Below are positions 5,251 through 6,858 of a stretch of DNA of 6,858 nt, one piece after another (position 1 is the stretch's first letter; every line of letters starts with the position of its first letter). Source of the DNA: a bacterium (GTDB lineage: Bacteria; Patescibacteriota; Minisyncoccia; UBA6257; 02-FULL-45-10c); the NCBI GenBank assembly GCA_021799965.1, contig JAJYZL010000030.1, positions 1 through 6,858 of the forward strand, given 5' to 3'. The position numbers were made by a program, and so were the translations under genes. The notes beneath the pieces are model-generated. The model had not been told where the DNA came from. It ran no database searches and was given only the letters and a program-made list of their open reading frames with translations.

Positions 5251-6660
5251 ATGCAAAGAACTTATATAAAAGATTTAAAAAATAAAATTGGTGAAGAAGT
5301 AAGCATTTCCTGCTGGGTGGACGTACGCCGCGATCACGGAAAATTAATATTCGTGGATTTGCGAGATATGACCGGAAAAGTACAGGCCGTTGCACTCCCC
5401 AACCACAAAGAAGCCGTCGCCGTTGCCAGCACCATCAGATCCGAATGGGTCATTGAAGTTTCCGGAAAGATCAATCCTCGTCCGGAAAAACTGATAAACA
5501 AAAATGAAGAAAATGGATCTATCGAAATGGAAATTTTTTCGATCAAAGTTTTAAATGAAGCAGTAACCCCAGCTCTGAATGTAAGCGGCGACGGAAAAGA
5601 TATAGACGAAGAAGTCCGCCTGAAGTACAGATATTTGGATCTGCGCAGACCAAGAATGCAAAAGAATATCCGCAACAGGCATAAGGTTATGCTGCTCACC
5701 AGAAACATTTTAGAAAAAGAAGGTTTCTGTGAAATAGAAACTCCAAATCTCACGATCGCCACCGCCGAAGGATCAAAAAACTTTATCGTTCCATCCAGAT
5801 TAGAAAAAGGCAAGTTCTATGCCCTTCCTCAAGCACCTCAGCAATATAAACAGCTTTTAATGGCTTCTGGTTTTGAAAAATATTTCCAATTTGCCAGATG
5901 TTTCAGGGATGAAGATACCAGAGGTGACAGGCAACCAGAATTTACACAAATGGATCTGGAAATGAGTTTTGTCACCGAAGAAGATGTGATGAACGTCAAC
6001 GAAAAAGCACTCATTGAAGTAGTACAAAAAATTTATCCGCATAAAAAGATCCAACAAATTCCTTTTCCGCGAATCACATATAAAGAAGCGATGGAAAAAT
6101 ATGGCTCCGACAAGCCAGATATAAGGACCGATAAGAACGATCCCGATCTCTTGGCTTTTGCCTGGATAGTGGATTTCCCGATGTTTGAAAAAGGAGATGA
6201 CGGCCAATGGACATTCACCCACAATCCTTTTTCAGGAACAAAGCCGGAGTCATACAATGATCTGATGAATAAAACCAATATAGAAAATATCATGGCTGCC
6301 CAATACGATATTACCTTGAACGGCAGCGAGGTCGGCGGCGGAAGCATCAGAAATCACAGACCGGAAGCTCTTAGAAAGGTCCTGGAAATAATGGGCTTCA
6401 GCGATGAAAAGATCGAAAAGGAATATGGCCATATGCTTAAAGCTTTTGAGACCGGTACTCCTCCGCACGGCGGCATAGCTTGGGGACTCGACAGACTCAT
6501 CATGATCCTGGAAAACGAACCAAATATCCGCGAAGTCATTGCTTTTGCCAAAACCGGAGAGGGAAAGGATCTGATGATGAACGCACCCTCGGAAGTTTCA
6601 GTTGAGCAGCTCAAAGAATTGCATATTAAAATAGATCTGCCTCCTAAAAAAAATAAATAG
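5251..6660 (+). CDS. aspS: Aspartyl-tRNA synthetase, short form lacking the GAD domain
   Basis: AspRS, a class II synthetase, attaches aspartate to tRNA-Asp in the cytoplasm. This one is 469 residues, against about 590 in usual bacterial enzymes. The N-terminal OB-fold anticodon domain includes VRRDHGKLIFVDLRD (25-39). Catalytic motifs follow: motif 1 ending at E163-T-P165; flipping loop TAEGSK (171-176); QAPQ (194-197, usually QSPQ); motif 2 FRDEDTR (218-224) with DRQPEFTQ; GGGSIR; and motif 3 GLDR (412-415). Between YGSDKPD (ends at 290) and WIVDFP (305-310) bacterial AspRS normally carries the GAD domain of over 100 residues; here about 14 residues bridge the gap. H29 matches the non-discriminating form that also charges tRNA-Asn, whereas K80 resembles discriminating enzymes, so specificity is open. 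ATG 5251 is chosen because in-frame upstream codons lie inside the T-box terminator. There is no clear SD. Regulation is by the T-box. Confidence 0.96.
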   Translation: MQRTYIKDLKNKIGEEVSISCWVDVRRDHGKLIFVDLRDMTGKVQAVALPNHKEAVAVASTIRSEWVIEVSGKINPRPEKLINKNEENGSIEMEIFSIKVLNEAVTPALNVSGDGKDIDEEVRLKYRYLDLRRPRMQKNIRNRHKVMLLTRNILEKEGFCEIETPNLTIATAEGSKNFIVPSRLEKGKFYALPQAPQQYKQLLMASGFEKYFQFARCFRDEDTRGDRQPEFTQMDLEMSFVTEEDVMNVNEKALIEVVQKIYPHKKIQQIPFPRITYKEAMEKYGSDKPDIRTDKNDPDLLAFAWIVDFPMFEKGDDGQWTFTHNPFSGTKPESYNDLMNKTNIENIMAAQYDITLNGSEVGGGSIRNHRPEALRKVLEIMGFSDEKIEKEYGHMLKAFETGTPPHGGIAWGLDRLIMILENEPNIREVIAFAKTGEGKDLMMNAPSEVSVEQLKELHIKIDLPPKKNK

Positions 6661-6670
6661 CATATTTTTA

Positions 6671-6696
6671 TGGCGCTTCAACGTGTTGAAGCGCCA
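6671..6696. other. Perfect 11-bp hairpin between aspS and tsaD
   Basis: TGGCGCTTCAA (6671-6681) pairs with TTGAAGCGCCA (6686-6696) around CGTG, beginning 10 nt after the aspS stop. No T-run follows on either strand, so it is not a standard intrinsic terminator. It may be a leaky terminator, an mRNA-processing or stability element, or a roadblock before tsaD. No separate promoter for tsaD is visible in the 61-nt gap. Confidence 0.6.
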
Positions 6697-6721
6697 CTCT
6701 CATTCCAAAATCCCGCTTGCC

Positions 6722-6858
6722 ATGATCAAAAATAATTCAAAAACGATTTTAGCCATTGAAACCAGTTGTGATGAAACCGCCATCGCCATTTTAAAGTGCT
6801 CGGGTTCATTAAGAGCCGGACAAAAATTCGAAATTATTGTTAACGAAGTTTCTTCACA
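6722..6858 (+). CDS. tsaD: tRNA threonylcarbamoyl-adenosine transferase TsaD, N-terminal part
   Basis: The last 137 bases encode MIKNNSKTILAIETSCDETA and on through IAIL to an NEVSSH-like end, cut by the window edge. ILAIETSCDET is the highly conserved start of TsaD (Kae1/YgjD family, ASKHA fold). With TsaB and TsaE it transfers the threonylcarbamoyl group to A37 of tRNAs that read ANN codons. Metal-binding histidines and the rest lie outside the window. ATG 6722 is the natural start, only nine residues before the conserved strand; GTG 6683 and TTG 6686 are in frame but sit in the hairpin. No SD is present. It follows aspS by 61 nt on the same strand, so read-through from the T-box-controlled transcript is possible. 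Confidence 0.92.
   Translation, partial: MIKNNSKTILAIETSCDETAIAILKCSGSLRAGQKFEIIVNEVSS

Noticed and set aside
5857..6614. Several minus-strand open frames of 72-159 codons inside aspS, and similar ones inside the ATPase gene.
   Set aside because: All are antisense to well-conserved coding sequence, lack recognisable domains and follow the codon structure of the real gene.
1..6858. CRISPR array, insertion sequence, integrase, prophage or toxin-antitoxin module.
   Set aside because: I saw no regularly spaced repeats, no transposase or integrase motifs, no terminal inverted repeats, and no paired small genes on either strand. The tRNA-Glu gene has no attachment-site duplication in the window beyond the short 15-nt match noted.

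Overview
The window looks like a chromosomal segment of an AT-rich bacterium, probably a member of the Patescibacteria/CPR (Parcubacteria-like). The evidence is indirect. Shine-Dalgarno sequences are mostly absent, intergenic gaps are short, and the tRNA gene lacks an encoded CCA. The aspartyl-tRNA synthetase is only 469 residues and lacks the GAD insertion. The pseudopilin and the multi-spanning family 2 glycosyltransferase resemble those often seen in CPR genomes. No 16S rRNA or ribosomal protein is present to confirm this.

Left part, minus strand (1-1902), reading right to left: tRNA-Glu(UUC), then 17 nt later a membrane glycosyltransferase of the cellulose-synthase-like GT2 type, then a type IV prepilin-like gene running off the left edge. 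Both protein genes have a broken frame at the N-terminus. The prepilin ATG is separated from the GFTLIELL-type prepilin motif by a (CT)8 tract that leaves it one CT unit out of frame, which is the layout of a phase-variable contingency locus. The glycosyltransferase has a natural ATG-started N-terminal membrane segment that joins the rest of the protein only if one base near 1710 is skipped.

Middle part, plus strand (2033-4970): a 164-residue membrane protein ends in an H-x3-C-x2-C zinc-binding segment like the ZAS domain of anti-sigma factors. A strong terminator follows, and its loop contains the gene's stop codon. Next comes a complete 790-residue P-type ATPase of the proton-pump (P3A) type, with its own promoter and terminator.

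Right part, plus strand (5003-6858): a T-box tRNA-sensing leader with a clear antiterminator/terminator switch precedes aspS. Its UGGC bulge pairs with the GCCA end expected of tRNA-Asp (G73), and GAC codons lie in the putative specifier loop. A perfect hairpin without a U-tract separates aspS from the start of tsaD, which runs off the right edge.

Functionally the window mixes envelope genes (pilin, glycosyltransferase, proton pump, membrane ZAS-like protein) with translation genes (tRNA-Glu, aspS, tsaD). The best candidates for something new are the slippage tract in the prepilin and the T-box on a GAD-less AspRS.
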